Shown here piece by piece: positions 12,989 through 21,312 of a stretch of 27,735 nucleotides of DNA. Where the stretch lies: positions 1 through 27,735 of the IMG/VR virus record IMGVR_UViG_3300035698_011498; one strand, 5' to 3'. Position 1 is the first letter of the stretch. Each line of letters begins with the position of its first letter. A model generated the notes under the pieces. The model made no database searches and had not been told where the DNA came from. It saw only the letters and a list, made by a program, of their open reading frames with translations. The stretch comes from a virus. The position numbers and the translations under genes are program-made.

Positions 12989-14180
12989 ATATTATTTTGC
13001 TCCACTCAGGAAAAACCGAAGAAAAAGTTTCATTTCGATACTCATCTTTTTGTTTTGTGTAACTCAAAAACTCGCTCCAGTGACCTCTTGTACTAATATT
13101 TCCTTGCATGAAATTTAAAACTCTTTTTAAATTATCCTTTGAGGATGTACTAACACTACACTCATGATATTTATAACTAATTTCTTGTTTTACATTTTCA
13201 TGTATGTTTTTAATATTATAATAAGGAGGTCCATGCAAGAAATTAACATAGTAATACATACCTATGGAATCTAAATAATTAAAAATTTCTGGTAAATAAT
13301 ATATGTTCAAGTTATTCACTGTGACGCAAACCGCTACATCAATATTTGTCGTGTTTTTTGCTAACTCATAAAATTTTTGTATGTTAGTAGAAACTTCTTC
13401 CCATATCCCTCCACTTCTTTCATATTCAAATCGTTTTCCTATATCGTCTATAGACAAACTTATCAAAACTTTTTTATATTGTTTTAATATTCCAATATGC
13501 TCTGGTAGAAAAAAAGTTCCATTAGTATTGAAGTGTAGGACTTGATCTTTTGCATATTCCAAATCAATACCTTTCTGTAGCAGCTTCCAATTCTTTTTAA
13601 CCATAAAAGGCTCGCCGCCATAAAAATCTACTTGTTTCAGAGACGATATTCCTTTTTCAATATTATCCCACACCGGACTGGACTCTTTCCAGTTTCCTTG
13701 ATAATACTTAATATCTTTCATGTATTCTTTAAAGCCTTCTTTTGTTTTATCATGGTGAAAGAGATCAAAATGCTCTTTAACCCACCTACTACTAGACCAT
13801 GGTCCGCAAATTCTACACTTTAAATTACATTCAGTTCCTAGATTTAACTCGACAATCACTGGCTCAACTATTTTATCGTTTAAAAAATCTTCCCCCCAGT
13901 AATCTATGGCCCTGTCGTTATCAAGTATTCTTTTACTAGGCAATCCAGCATCTTCTTCTTCCCAACACTTTTTACAATTGTCGTGTCGAACTCCGTTGTC
14001 TAGAGCAAATCTTACTTCATCTGCTATCTTACCATTCAATGCTTGATTGAAACCTTGGTGCTCTATATTTGATTTTTTGCCATCTGCATCGTCTAGCCAA
14101 AGCTCACTTTTACAGCAAAACATAACATCGCCACTATTAGTATATCTCAACGACTTATATGTATTGATACAAAATGTCAT
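12975..14180 (-). CDS. Radical SAM protein 2, N-terminal twitch domain
   Basis: 401 aa. Radical SAM motif CNLKCRIC (Cys118, 122, 125) preceded by ELNLGTE, and YGGEP (187-191) for SAM binding. N-terminal Cys set: Cys4 (MTFCINTYKSLRYTNSGDV), Cys22-Cys23 (MFCCKSE), Cys69 and Cys72 (CKKCWEEEDAGLPSKR). C-terminal motif YRNETFSSVFPEW. The protein starts almost directly at its first Cys, a compact N-terminus. The ATG overlaps the stop of protein 3 (ATGA) and its end overlaps the oxygenase. CC subgroup. Central residues (LISLSIDD, DVAVCVTVNNLNIYYLPE) follow the usual barrel strands of the group. Confidence 0.9.
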   Translation of the reverse strand: MTFCINTYKSLRYTNSGDVMFCCKSELWLDDADGKKSNIEHQGFNQALNGKIADEVRFALDNGVRHDNCKKCWEEEDAGLPSKRILDNDRAIDYWGEDFLNDKIVEPVIVELNLGTECNLKCRICGPWSSSRWVKEHFDLFHHDKTKEGFKEYMKDIKYYQGNWKESSPVWDNIEKGISSLKQVDFYGGEPFMVKKNWKLLQKGIDLEYAKDQVLHFNTNGTFFLPEHIGILKQYKKVLISLSIDDIGKRFEYERSGGIWEEVSTNIQKFYELAKNTTNIDVAVCVTVNNLNIYYLPEIFNYLDSIGMYYYVNFLHGPPYYNIKNIHENVKQEISYKYHECSVSTSSKDNLKRVLNFMQGNISTRGHWSEFLSYTKQKDEYRNETFSSVFPEWSKIIYENN

Positions 14181-15502
14181 AAGATTTTATACCTTTCTAC
14201 TACACTTGCCAACCAGGGAACAGCAGATTTTGCTTTCTCCAGATCAAATAAATTATCTTTTATGAATAGATCAAATTCAGCAGTAGGCTCATCATCTATT
14301 TTTTCTTCAATTACTTTCCACTGCTCTTTAGCACATGAGTAATTTTCGGTAACTTTTTTGACACTTACGTTATTTTTTGTAAGCTGTATCTTTTCTTTTA
14401 GTTCTTTCTTTGCAAATTTTGGCAAATTACTAAGCTGAAATGAATCGCCATATGCGTAGTTTATTATAATATCACTTAATCCTCCAACATCAAGAAAATT
14501 ATTTTCATCCAAAAATTGAAAAAAATCTGTAACATAGTATGCATTATAGGGGCTAAGAGTAAAGCATATAATTATTTCAATTTTTTTTGTTAAGTTTTCG
14601 TTTTTCAGTTTTAACAATTTTCTAAGATTAGAAAAAACAACGTCATGTTTTGTTCTGTCTCTAACATATTCTAATAAATCGCCATGTCCATCTATACTAC
14701 ATAGTACTTTTACCGAATTAAAATTTTTCCAGATATCTAAAAAATTTGTTTTTTTCCAGCTCAATGTTGTCATGTTGGTACTGTAGATTATACCCTTATC
14801 ATACATTTTATTTTCATGTAAATAAGTTAGTATATCATAGTGTTCTTGGTGCATTAAGGGCTCGCCGCCGGCAAAATAAAACAGCTCACAATCTTCTATA
14901 TAAGGAAGAACATCTACTTCCATAAACTCAGGACGAGCATATGCAAAAGAAGTAATAGTACCCTGTTTGGATAATACATTTTTTTCTATACGCTCTTGGT
15001 GCATAATTTCTTTTTCTTTTGGAGGCAAATTATTTGCCAATGTACTACTCAGTTGATGTCCACATGTTCTACACCCAAGATTACATAAATTACTGAAACG
15101 AAAGTCCATGTATAACATTTTTGGGTTTTTTATGTATCCATCTTCGTCAGTATCACCAATAAATCTATCAATATGTTTAGAGAAATTATCATTTAAACTT
15201 TGCCTGAAGCTTGTCATTCCATAATCTTCTTGAGTATAACAAGACGAGCATTGTGGTACTCTTTTTCCTTCAAGTAAATCTAGGCGAATTTTTTTTAAGT
15301 TTTTACTGTTGATAATTTCTTGAAAAGAATTCTGTGAAAAGTCTCCGACTTCTCCCATGTTCTCGCCGCCATTAGCTACACAACAAAGCATGGCTTTGCC
15401 ATCTGGCCAAGCATGTAAATGCATCCAAGGCATCACACAAAATGTAGAGGATAGTTCTAATTTATCAGAGATTGGTGCAGCGTCTTTCTTAATTTGGCTC
15501 AT
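14177..15502 (-). CDS. Radical SAM protein 3, N-terminal twitch domain
   Basis: 441 aa. Radical SAM motif CNLGCRTC (Cys140, 144, 147) after MDFRFSNL; AGGEPLMHQEHYDIL holds the GGEP motif. N-terminal domain is the clearest SPASM-like one in the set: FCVMPWMHLHAWPDGKAMLC (Cys22, Cys40) then Cys41, MGEVGDF, a KIRLDLLEGK helix and CSSCYTQEDYGMTSFR (Cys85, Cys88). IKVLCSID-like strand (VKVLCSIDGHGDLLEYVRD) follows. Unlike the others its C-terminus lacks the RRN...FPE motif. ATGA overlaps join it to protein 4 upstream and protein 2 downstream. CC subgroup, closest in pattern to protein 4 (shared FSNLCNL and AGGEPL). Substrate unknown. Confidence 0.9.
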   Translation of the reverse strand: MSQIKKDAAPISDKLELSSTFCVMPWMHLHAWPDGKAMLCCVANGGENMGEVGDFSQNSFQEIINSKNLKKIRLDLLEGKRVPQCSSCYTQEDYGMTSFRQSLNDNFSKHIDRFIGDTDEDGYIKNPKMLYMDFRFSNLCNLGCRTCGHQLSSTLANNLPPKEKEIMHQERIEKNVLSKQGTITSFAYARPEFMEVDVLPYIEDCELFYFAGGEPLMHQEHYDILTYLHENKMYDKGIIYSTNMTTLSWKKTNFLDIWKNFNSVKVLCSIDGHGDLLEYVRDRTKHDVVFSNLRKLLKLKNENLTKKIEIIICFTLSPYNAYYVTDFFQFLDENNFLDVGGLSDIIINYAYGDSFQLSNLPKFAKKELKEKIQLTKNNVSVKKVTENYSCAKEQWKVIEEKIDDEPTAEFDLFIKDNLFDLEKAKSAVPWLASVVERYKIL

Positions 15503-16761
15503 AAGTTTGTTACTTCTATTAAACTATTGTTAATCTTTTTCCACCAATCTGCATATTCTGGAAAAGTATTCGAAAAACACTGATTTCTTCTTTCATCAAT
15601 TTTGTTTGTTTCGTGAACAAACTTGGCAATATCATCCGATGATGCATTATTATCTATATAAGAAATGATGCTGTAAAAACTTTCAATTATATCTTCTCTT
15701 GCATTTTGTTCTTTTAACCAGTCACAATGCAATGTTACCTTTTCTTTTATTTCATCTTTCAATTTATCAGATAAATTTCGAATTTCATAATAACTAGGAC
15801 CCAAAAGCATGTTTAGTACTACAGCATTTACATCTGGTACATATTTATTTTCAACAAAATACCTGTGCATATCTGTCAGTGAGTGTACATTCATGATACT
15901 AACTGTAGGTGCAATATGAATATTTATATGTCTATATTCTTGTATTGTGTCTGCTAGTGTTTTTAGATTTTTTTCTATTACAGACCACTTAACTCCATTT
16001 CTAATAAACTCTGCTCGTTCTCCCATTGCATCGATACTTGCACCTAAAACAACATTTCTAAACTGCTTCCAATATTCGACTAAATCATGTCTATTATAAT
16101 TCAACTTGGTCATGTTTGTATTATACAAAAGTTTTACTTTGTGCGCTCTGCCGCTATCAATTATTTTTTGAAGTGTTCTAAAATGTTCCGGCATAATAAG
16201 AGGCTCGCCGCCGGCAAAATATATCTTATCTACATTTTTGTATTGATTTTCCAAAGGATCCGGAGCTCCTTCTGGGATGCTTTTAAGCTCAGTGTAGTCT
16301 GAATGTCCAGTAAATTTTAGCTCTTCTTGTGCCCAAGTGGTACTGTAAACGCTTCCACATGACCTACATTTTAAATTACAAAGATTACTAAATCTTATAT
16401 CCCAACTTTTAATTATTGGTTCTAAGTATCCGTCTTCTGCCATACTTGCAACAATTTCATCTTCTACATCAAGATAATCTAAGTTATTACCATTTCTTGC
16501 ACTGACAAATCCATTATCTTCTCTACTATAACATGCGCTACAGAAATCAGGTCGTCTTACACCATTTGCCAGATCAAGCCTGAGCTGTTTCATTTTATCA
16601 GAATTGAAAAGTTCTTCAAGTGTGTTGTCTTTTAGAAATCCTAATTGTGTTGTTCTGTCTGCATTCCAACCGATACAACAAGGAAATACATCTCCTTCTG
16701 TGTTGAGATGAGTATGCACGAAAGGAAGAATACAAAAAGAATCTGAGTCTTTACTTATCAT
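15499..16761 (-). CDS. Radical SAM protein 4, N-terminal twitch domain
   Basis: 420 aa. Radical SAM motif CNLKCRSC (Cys128, 132, 135) after SWDIRFSNL; AGGEPLIMPEHFRTL follows. N-terminal Cys: Cys10 (FCILPFVHTHLNTEGDVFPC), Cys28-Cys29, Cys74 and Cys77 (CSACYSREDNGFVSAR). The C-terminal motif is IDERRNQCFSNTFPEYADWW. ATGA overlaps link it to the SDR upstream and protein 3 downstream, so the SDR and four CC-type radical SAM genes form one translationally coupled run. The strand VVLGASIDAMGERAEFIRNG corresponds to the substrate-side barrel strand. Substrate unknown. Confidence 0.9.
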   Translation of the reverse strand: MISKDSDSFCILPFVHTHLNTEGDVFPCCIGWNADRTTQLGFLKDNTLEELFNSDKMKQLRLDLANGVRRPDFCSACYSREDNGFVSARNGNNLDYLDVEDEIVASMAEDGYLEPIIKSWDIRFSNLCNLKCRSCGSVYSTTWAQEELKFTGHSDYTELKSIPEGAPDPLENQYKNVDKIYFAGGEPLIMPEHFRTLQKIIDSGRAHKVKLLYNTNMTKLNYNRHDLVEYWKQFRNVVLGASIDAMGERAEFIRNGVKWSVIEKNLKTLADTIQEYRHINIHIAPTVSIMNVHSLTDMHRYFVENKYVPDVNAVVLNMLLGPSYYEIRNLSDKLKDEIKEKVTLHCDWLKEQNAREDIIESFYSIISYIDNNASSDDIAKFVHETNKIDERRNQCFSNTFPEYADWWKKINNSLIEVTNL

Positions 16762-17447
16762 ACATCATGCTCATTGGCTATTTGATATTTGCCATCATTT
16801 TTAAAATAAGTAGGAATTGCAGACGGAGGATAGAATTCTATGATTTTTCCACTATCAAACCTTTTCAGATTTACCGCTCTGTTATATAAACTATTCATAA
16901 CTGTTTCTGCTTGAGATTCATCTTCATAAGGAATGTGAGGAGCAAAAATAGAAACAATTGCATTTTTATCATTAAATTCCGATAGCGATCTTCCAAGTTG
17001 ATTCATGACTCCTTTAGTACCGAAATATCCTGCAAGATCCAAATAATTGTCTCTATTTATTAAATAGGAAGCAGAAGAAGTCATAAAAACTATACCTGAA
17101 TTTTCACTCATATATTTCAAAGCCTCGACCGAAAACATGTGTGGCATAGCCGCATTAATCATTATTGCTGTATGCCATTCTTCAAATTTTACTTTATGTC
17201 CAGAAATATATTCAGAAGGATTTCCGGGATAAAATCCTCCGATACAATTGTATAGTAATAGGTCTATTTGCCCCTTATCTTCTAAAAATTCAGAAAATTC
17301 TTTTTGTATTGTTTCTGGATCACTTAACTTCGGCACAATTCTATATGAGAATTTGTGTACTGTATGACCATCTTCGGTTGCTTTGTTGCTGAAGTAAGAT
17401 CCAAATCTTTTTGGATCTTTTCCTGGTCCTATGATAACAATGTTCAT
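16758..17447 (-). CDS. Short-chain dehydrogenase/reductase
   Basis: Classical SDR-like protein of 229 aa: N-terminal beta-alpha-beta MNIVIIGPGKDPKRFGSYFS with a modified Gly-rich loop, DLLLYNCIGGF (the NNAG-like region), IMINAAMPHMFSVEAL, the catalytic Ser in VFMTSSASY (about 124-127) and Tyr141-x3-Lys145 (YFGTKG). It would reduce or oxidise a carbonyl/hydroxyl with NAD(P). The cofactor loop is unlike the textbook TGxxxGxG, so cofactor preference is unclear. It starts on the stop of radical SAM 5 (TAATG) and overlaps radical SAM 4 (ATGA), which ties it to that pathway. Confidence 0.85.
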   Translation of the reverse strand: MNIVIIGPGKDPKRFGSYFSNKATEDGHTVHKFSYRIVPKLSDPETIQKEFSEFLEDKGQIDLLLYNCIGGFYPGNPSEYISGHKVKFEEWHTAIMINAAMPHMFSVEALKYMSENSGIVFMTSSASYLINRDNYLDLAGYFGTKGVMNQLGRSLSEFNDKNAIVSIFAPHIPYEDESQAETVMNSLYNRAVNLKRFDSGKIIEFYPPSAIPTYFKNDGKYQIANEHDV

Positions 17448-18841
17448 TATGACTCCTTACACATATTATAGAAGTTTCTGAGTTCTGGAAAAGCTGCGTG
17501 AAAGTCTGTGCCACGTCTCCTATCATGTTCGTCTACAAATTTAGCAAAGTCTCTTCTATTTACTGCAAGCTCTTCACCCTCATAGCGATTTTGTTTTACC
17601 CAATCTAATACACGAGTTAGTTTCTTGTGTTCTACCGAAGAAAACATTCGTATATCATTATCGTCTACCCTTTCTTTCAAGTAGTTACAAGTATACTCAA
17701 GACGATCAACCATCCAATCATCTGCAATACGAGCAGTAAGATGCGGAGGCTCAACTGTATACGGAGTGTCGAAATTTACTCGCTGATAGCTATCATCCAC
17801 ATTGTATTTTTCTCTGAATTCTAACACTTTATCTAGAAACTCAGTGAAGTTTGGTATCGCAAGCAAACAGAATGTAACCATAAAGCTGAAATACTTTGAT
17901 TCAGAGTTCTCCATATAGTAATGGAGATTGCTTTCGTATTTTTCAATTTCTAGACCGTTGCGAATCCACTCTGCTTGTTTGCCCCAACTATCTACACTTG
18001 TAAACAGTGAGTAACCTTTAATTTTTTTATTTACAGTTAAATCGTTTGCTGTTTGAATAAACCGAATAATATTTCTTTCAGGTATCATCATATTACTATT
18101 TACTGCAAACTCCAAGTCTGGCTTAGGATTGGCTCCAACATAATCTAACACTTTAAATACATTAGGACTCAGCAAAGGCTCGCCGCCGGTAAATCTTAGT
18201 GTGTGTAGATGTGGATAAGCATCAGGAAACCATTCCCAGAAAATCTTGATGTATGGATTCGTGTCTTCTTCGCCGTAAATAGATCCTTCATTTTCAAAAC
18301 TTTCGTTATCATATTGTCTCACATTAATATGATTTTCTAATGGCCAGTTTCCCCATTTCTTAGTTTCTTGTAGCCAACTAGAACTTGCCATAGGAGCACA
18401 ATAGCTACATTTTAACTGACAGCGATTGCTGAAGTTTAGTTCTAGATACCTAGGATAGACATCTGCTTGCCAATCGATATCCTTAGTCTCTTGTAAGAGA
18501 GGTAATGACCAAGGCTCAGATGAGCGAAGCATCCTGTCTGAAATTTGATCTTCGCCTAGGTCTTCTACATTCCAGCAGTAAGAGCATTCATCAGGTCTGC
18601 CGCCTTCAAGCATTTCTTTTCGAACTTGTTTCTTGAATGGACTATTGTGTAACACATGAGAGTCTTCTTTTGCTAACTCTAAAGGAATCTTATGTGGTGA
18701 TGGATGATAACAACTATGATTTTGTCCAGTATGTAAATGCATACTGACATGATACCATTTCGCCATACAGAAGCCTTTGCCCACTGTATTCAATTCATCT
18801 GTTACATCTTTTAAATCTATTATATTGTACGAATGTGCCAT
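17447..18841 (-). CDS. Radical SAM protein 5, N-terminal twitch domain (HPSPHKIP type)
   Basis: 464 aa. Radical SAM motif CQLKCSYC (Cys141, 145, 148) preceded by YLELNFSNR; FTGGEPLLSPNVFK contains GGEP. N-terminal domain differs from proteins 1-4: Cys25 in FCMAKWYHVSMHLHTGQNHS, a single Cys44 followed by YHPSPHKIPLEL in place of the CC pair, then Cys86 and Cys89 (CSYCWNVEDLGEDQISDR). The strand LFTSVDSWGKQAEWIRNGLE follows. C-terminal motif is DRRRGTDFHAAFPELRNFY. It begins 3 bases after the 345-aa gene and couples to the SDR. A close pattern match to proteins 6 and 7 implies duplication. Substrate unknown. Confidence 0.9.
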   Translation of the reverse strand: MAHSYNIIDLKDVTDELNTVGKGFCMAKWYHVSMHLHTGQNHSCYHPSPHKIPLELAKEDSHVLHNSPFKKQVRKEMLEGGRPDECSYCWNVEDLGEDQISDRMLRSSEPWSLPLLQETKDIDWQADVYPRYLELNFSNRCQLKCSYCAPMASSSWLQETKKWGNWPLENHINVRQYDNESFENEGSIYGEEDTNPYIKIFWEWFPDAYPHLHTLRFTGGEPLLSPNVFKVLDYVGANPKPDLEFAVNSNMMIPERNIIRFIQTANDLTVNKKIKGYSLFTSVDSWGKQAEWIRNGLEIEKYESNLHYYMENSESKYFSFMVTFCLLAIPNFTEFLDKVLEFREKYNVDDSYQRVNFDTPYTVEPPHLTARIADDWMVDRLEYTCNYLKERVDDNDIRMFSSVEHKKLTRVLDWVKQNRYEGEELAVNRRDFAKFVDEHDRRRGTDFHAAFPELRNFYNMCKES

Positions 18842-18844
18842 TTT

Positions 18845-19882
18845 TTATCTCGGAAACAGTGGGCTAAGAAATTCAATTTCATTTTCTACATAATCTGGAT
18901 CAGTCCACTTATAATCCCAAACATATGAAGAAACTAAATTGTCGTTTTCGTAACATGCTAAACTATATATATTTAATCTTTTTGCAATTTCAGCGGCAAG
19001 CTCGCTGTCACTACTAAAGGAGTTTTCCAGCTTTGCAACAACTAGCCAGCCAATTCCTTGTTTGTTGCCGTCAGGATCAACATAGTAACAAAAATCATCA
19101 TGCTCTTCTAAAACAACATCTCTAGCTTGAAGCCATTTTTTCAACTCAGTTTTTCTTATACGGTTAGATGCATCTGACATCGACTGACTCCACCATATAT
19201 TAAACTCGCCTGACATATATCGAAGTGCATTTATGTTGTTGTTAAAAACATAATCATCGTTGTCTTCAAATGCTTCGATAGGAGTTTTTCCAGTTTGTGC
19301 GTAGTGAAGAAACACATCGCCAAAATTTCGTTGTAATGAAAAATTATCATAATAGTCTTCACTAAATAATTCACGAACAGGATTTAAATAACTTCCTATA
19401 GTCATTCCTTGATTTGTAATAGCAGTTTTTCTACTTGCAAGTTCATGTACTAAGTTGTTTAGTTGACGAATATGATACGAGGTAGTATCATCTGACAATT
19501 TCATATACTTCGCAACATCCCAAACTTGGCCCATTAAAACTTCAAAATGATGATGTAATTGATTAAGCGCATCTTCACTCGTAATATCTTCCCAGTTTTT
19601 ATCTATTCGATATCCGTTCCACACTTCAGTATTATTGTCAGCGAAGTTGTTGATACCGTCTACGCAAGCATCTAGCTTATCTGCAAGATATTCTACTGTG
19701 CGATTTGGGTCAGGCCATCCTAGCCAACAAAAGTTTTTTTCTAAACGAGGATTATTTTTTAGTGATTCTGATGCGAAGTTGAACCAATCGTTCCCAATAT
19801 CTGTATCACTAACATTAAATTTAATGTCTAGAGTGTCTGATTCGTCTATGGGATTCTGTAAGGTCAGTATCACATGTTTCAT
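18845..19882 (-). CDS. Unknown 345-aa protein inside the radical SAM array
   Basis: Soluble acidic protein with no signal peptide, membrane segment or recognised catalytic motif. N-terminal beta region (MKHVILTLQNPIDESDTLDI), then a mainly helical centre with a His-rich helix (LNQLHHHFEVLMGQVWDVA), HIRQLNNLVHELASRK, and a C-terminal part with Trp/Tyr-rich strands (DDFCYYVDPDG, SSYVWDYKWTDPDYVE). It starts on the stop of radical SAM 6 (TAATG) and ends 3 bases before radical SAM 5. It could be a partner, scaffold or substrate of the array, which the sequence cannot decide. I do not recognise the family. Confidence 0.8.
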   Translation of the reverse strand: MKHVILTLQNPIDESDTLDIKFNVSDTDIGNDWFNFASESLKNNPRLEKNFCWLGWPDPNRTVEYLADKLDACVDGINNFADNNTEVWNGYRIDKNWEDITSEDALNQLHHHFEVLMGQVWDVAKYMKLSDDTTSYHIRQLNNLVHELASRKTAITNQGMTIGSYLNPVRELFSEDYYDNFSLQRNFGDVFLHYAQTGKTPIEAFEDNDDYVFNNNINALRYMSGEFNIWWSQSMSDASNRIRKTELKKWLQARDVVLEEHDDFCYYVDPDGNKQGIGWLVVAKLENSFSSDSELAAEIAKRLNIYSLACYENDNLVSSYVWDYKWTDPDYVENEIEFLSPLFPR

Positions 19883-21312
19883 TATAAAATATCCTTTAAC
19901 TGTATCAACCTATCATCGTCTAAGAAAACTGTATTGTCACCTGAATGCAGTTCGCTTTTCTTATAACCACTATTTATAGTACTATACCAGTCAGTAAATA
20001 TTTCAGGAAACACATTAATGTCTTTGTTTCTTCGTTCGTCATATTGTGTGTAGAAAGATTTCATGTCCTGCCAGAGCGTCTCTCTGTTGCTTGCTTTTCT
20101 GTGCGGCGTTTCATCTGTTGCAAGATAGTCAATTAATCTTTCAATGCTTGCAAGCTCAAAATCAAGCCATTGAGTCTTTGTACGATTTTCTTCGAACCAC
20201 AAAACAAGGTCTTGTCTGCAATATTCTCGTATATCTTTAGGCATGGTGAGTATGTTTTGAAAGCTAGGAAAGCGAAGTATGTTTACACTAACAACAGGAT
20301 GATGTCCAGACTTACTATGCTTCTTCATCTCATATACTTCATCTAAAAACTCAGTAGTACTAAACAAAGATAGACCTGTAATAGTCATCATGATGTTCAA
20401 ACTATTATATTTGCCCTCTTTGGCAAATCTTAACATGTTGTTGTGCCAGACTCCCCAAACAAATCCATCTCGCAAATATTCTTGGTGTACGCCAAAACAT
20501 TCTGCGCTCGTATACAACTCAAAGTTTTTTACACGATGCGATTTTTCTATTAGTCTGTCTATGATTTCATCTTTTGCAATTAGATTGCTGTTGATTGAAA
20601 ACCGCATGTCACTGTCTTGCTCTTCAAACCAATCGAAAAGTTTCCATGTATTTCCTGACATAAGGGGTTCGCCGCCTGTCACACGCAACTCTTCTAGGCT
20701 ATCTGAAAGTCCATTGGCCCACCATTTCCAGAATGCTTCGATATATGGATTTTCTTCATCTCTTCCGTATGGTTCAGTCCAAGAACCATCTTGCTCAAAT
20801 GCACCTGCGCCATCTGATAGTAGATTCTGATAGGGGCCATTCTTTTTTATATCTCTTGCCCAGGTAGTAGAGAAAGAAGGATTACAGTATGAGCAAGCAA
20901 GATTGCATGTTCTATCAAATGCGATTTCAAAAGTTTTCAGATCAACACTGTCTTCCCAACTCTTGTCGTATGCTTCTTGTAAGTCTTTCTCGCTGTAAAT
21001 CTGTGACTTGAACACACGGTCTGATATAGCGTCTTTACCCATGTCTTCGATGCGCCAACAGTACTCACACTCAAGTGGCCGTTCGCCTTCTTGCATCATC
21101 TTGCGAGTAGCTTTCTTGTGCTTCGTGTTGTGTATCGCAGTATAGTCATCAAGCAGCTCAACCAGAGGAATCTTATGTGCGGTTGGGTGATGACAAGAAG
21201 CAGTCGTGCCACTGCCCAACCAAGTCGTAGCATTGTACCACTTAGCACCACAAAACGAAGGTGACTTTGAGTCAAGAACTTTCTTACGGTAGTCTATTAG
21301 AGCTTTACTCAA
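19882..21312 (-). CDS. Radical SAM protein 6, N-terminal twitch domain (HPTAHKIP type)
   Basis: 476 aa. Radical SAM motif CNLACSYC (Cys136, 140, 143) after FEIAFDRT; VTGGEPLMSGNTWK holds GGEP. N-terminal Cys: Cys21 (FCGAKWYNATTWLGSG), Cys40 with HHPTAHKIPL, Cys82 and Cys85 (CEYCWRIEDMGKDAISDR). C-terminal motif YDERRNKDINVFPEIFTDWY, then an extra tail of about 30 residues (YKKSELHSGDNTVFLDDDRL). The start must be TTG at 21312, because a stop lies three codons upstream and the next Met is beyond residue 70. It overlaps the stop of protein 7. Substrate unknown. Confidence 0.9.
   Translation of the reverse strand: MSKALIDYRKKVLDSKSPSFCGAKWYNATTWLGSGTTASCHHPTAHKIPLVELLDDYTAIHNTKHKKATRKMMQEGERPLECEYCWRIEDMGKDAISDRVFKSQIYSEKDLQEAYDKSWEDSVDLKTFEIAFDRTCNLACSYCNPSFSTTWARDIKKNGPYQNLLSDGAGAFEQDGSWTEPYGRDEENPYIEAFWKWWANGLSDSLEELRVTGGEPLMSGNTWKLFDWFEEQDSDMRFSINSNLIAKDEIIDRLIEKSHRVKNFELYTSAECFGVHQEYLRDGFVWGVWHNNMLRFAKEGKYNSLNIMMTITGLSLFSTTEFLDEVYEMKKHSKSGHHPVVSVNILRFPSFQNILTMPKDIREYCRQDLVLWFEENRTKTQWLDFELASIERLIDYLATDETPHRKASNRETLWQDMKSFYTQYDERRNKDINVFPEIFTDWYSTINSGYKKSELHSGDNTVFLDDDRLIQLKDIL

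Noticed and set aside
2240-20000. Scattered TATAAATA strings resembling T4 late promoters (near 2241, 5511, 13168, 15906, 19973)
   Set aside because: All fall inside reading frames in AT-rich sequence and mostly encode ordinary Ile-Asn/Tyr-Lys codons; none is placed consistently before a gene.
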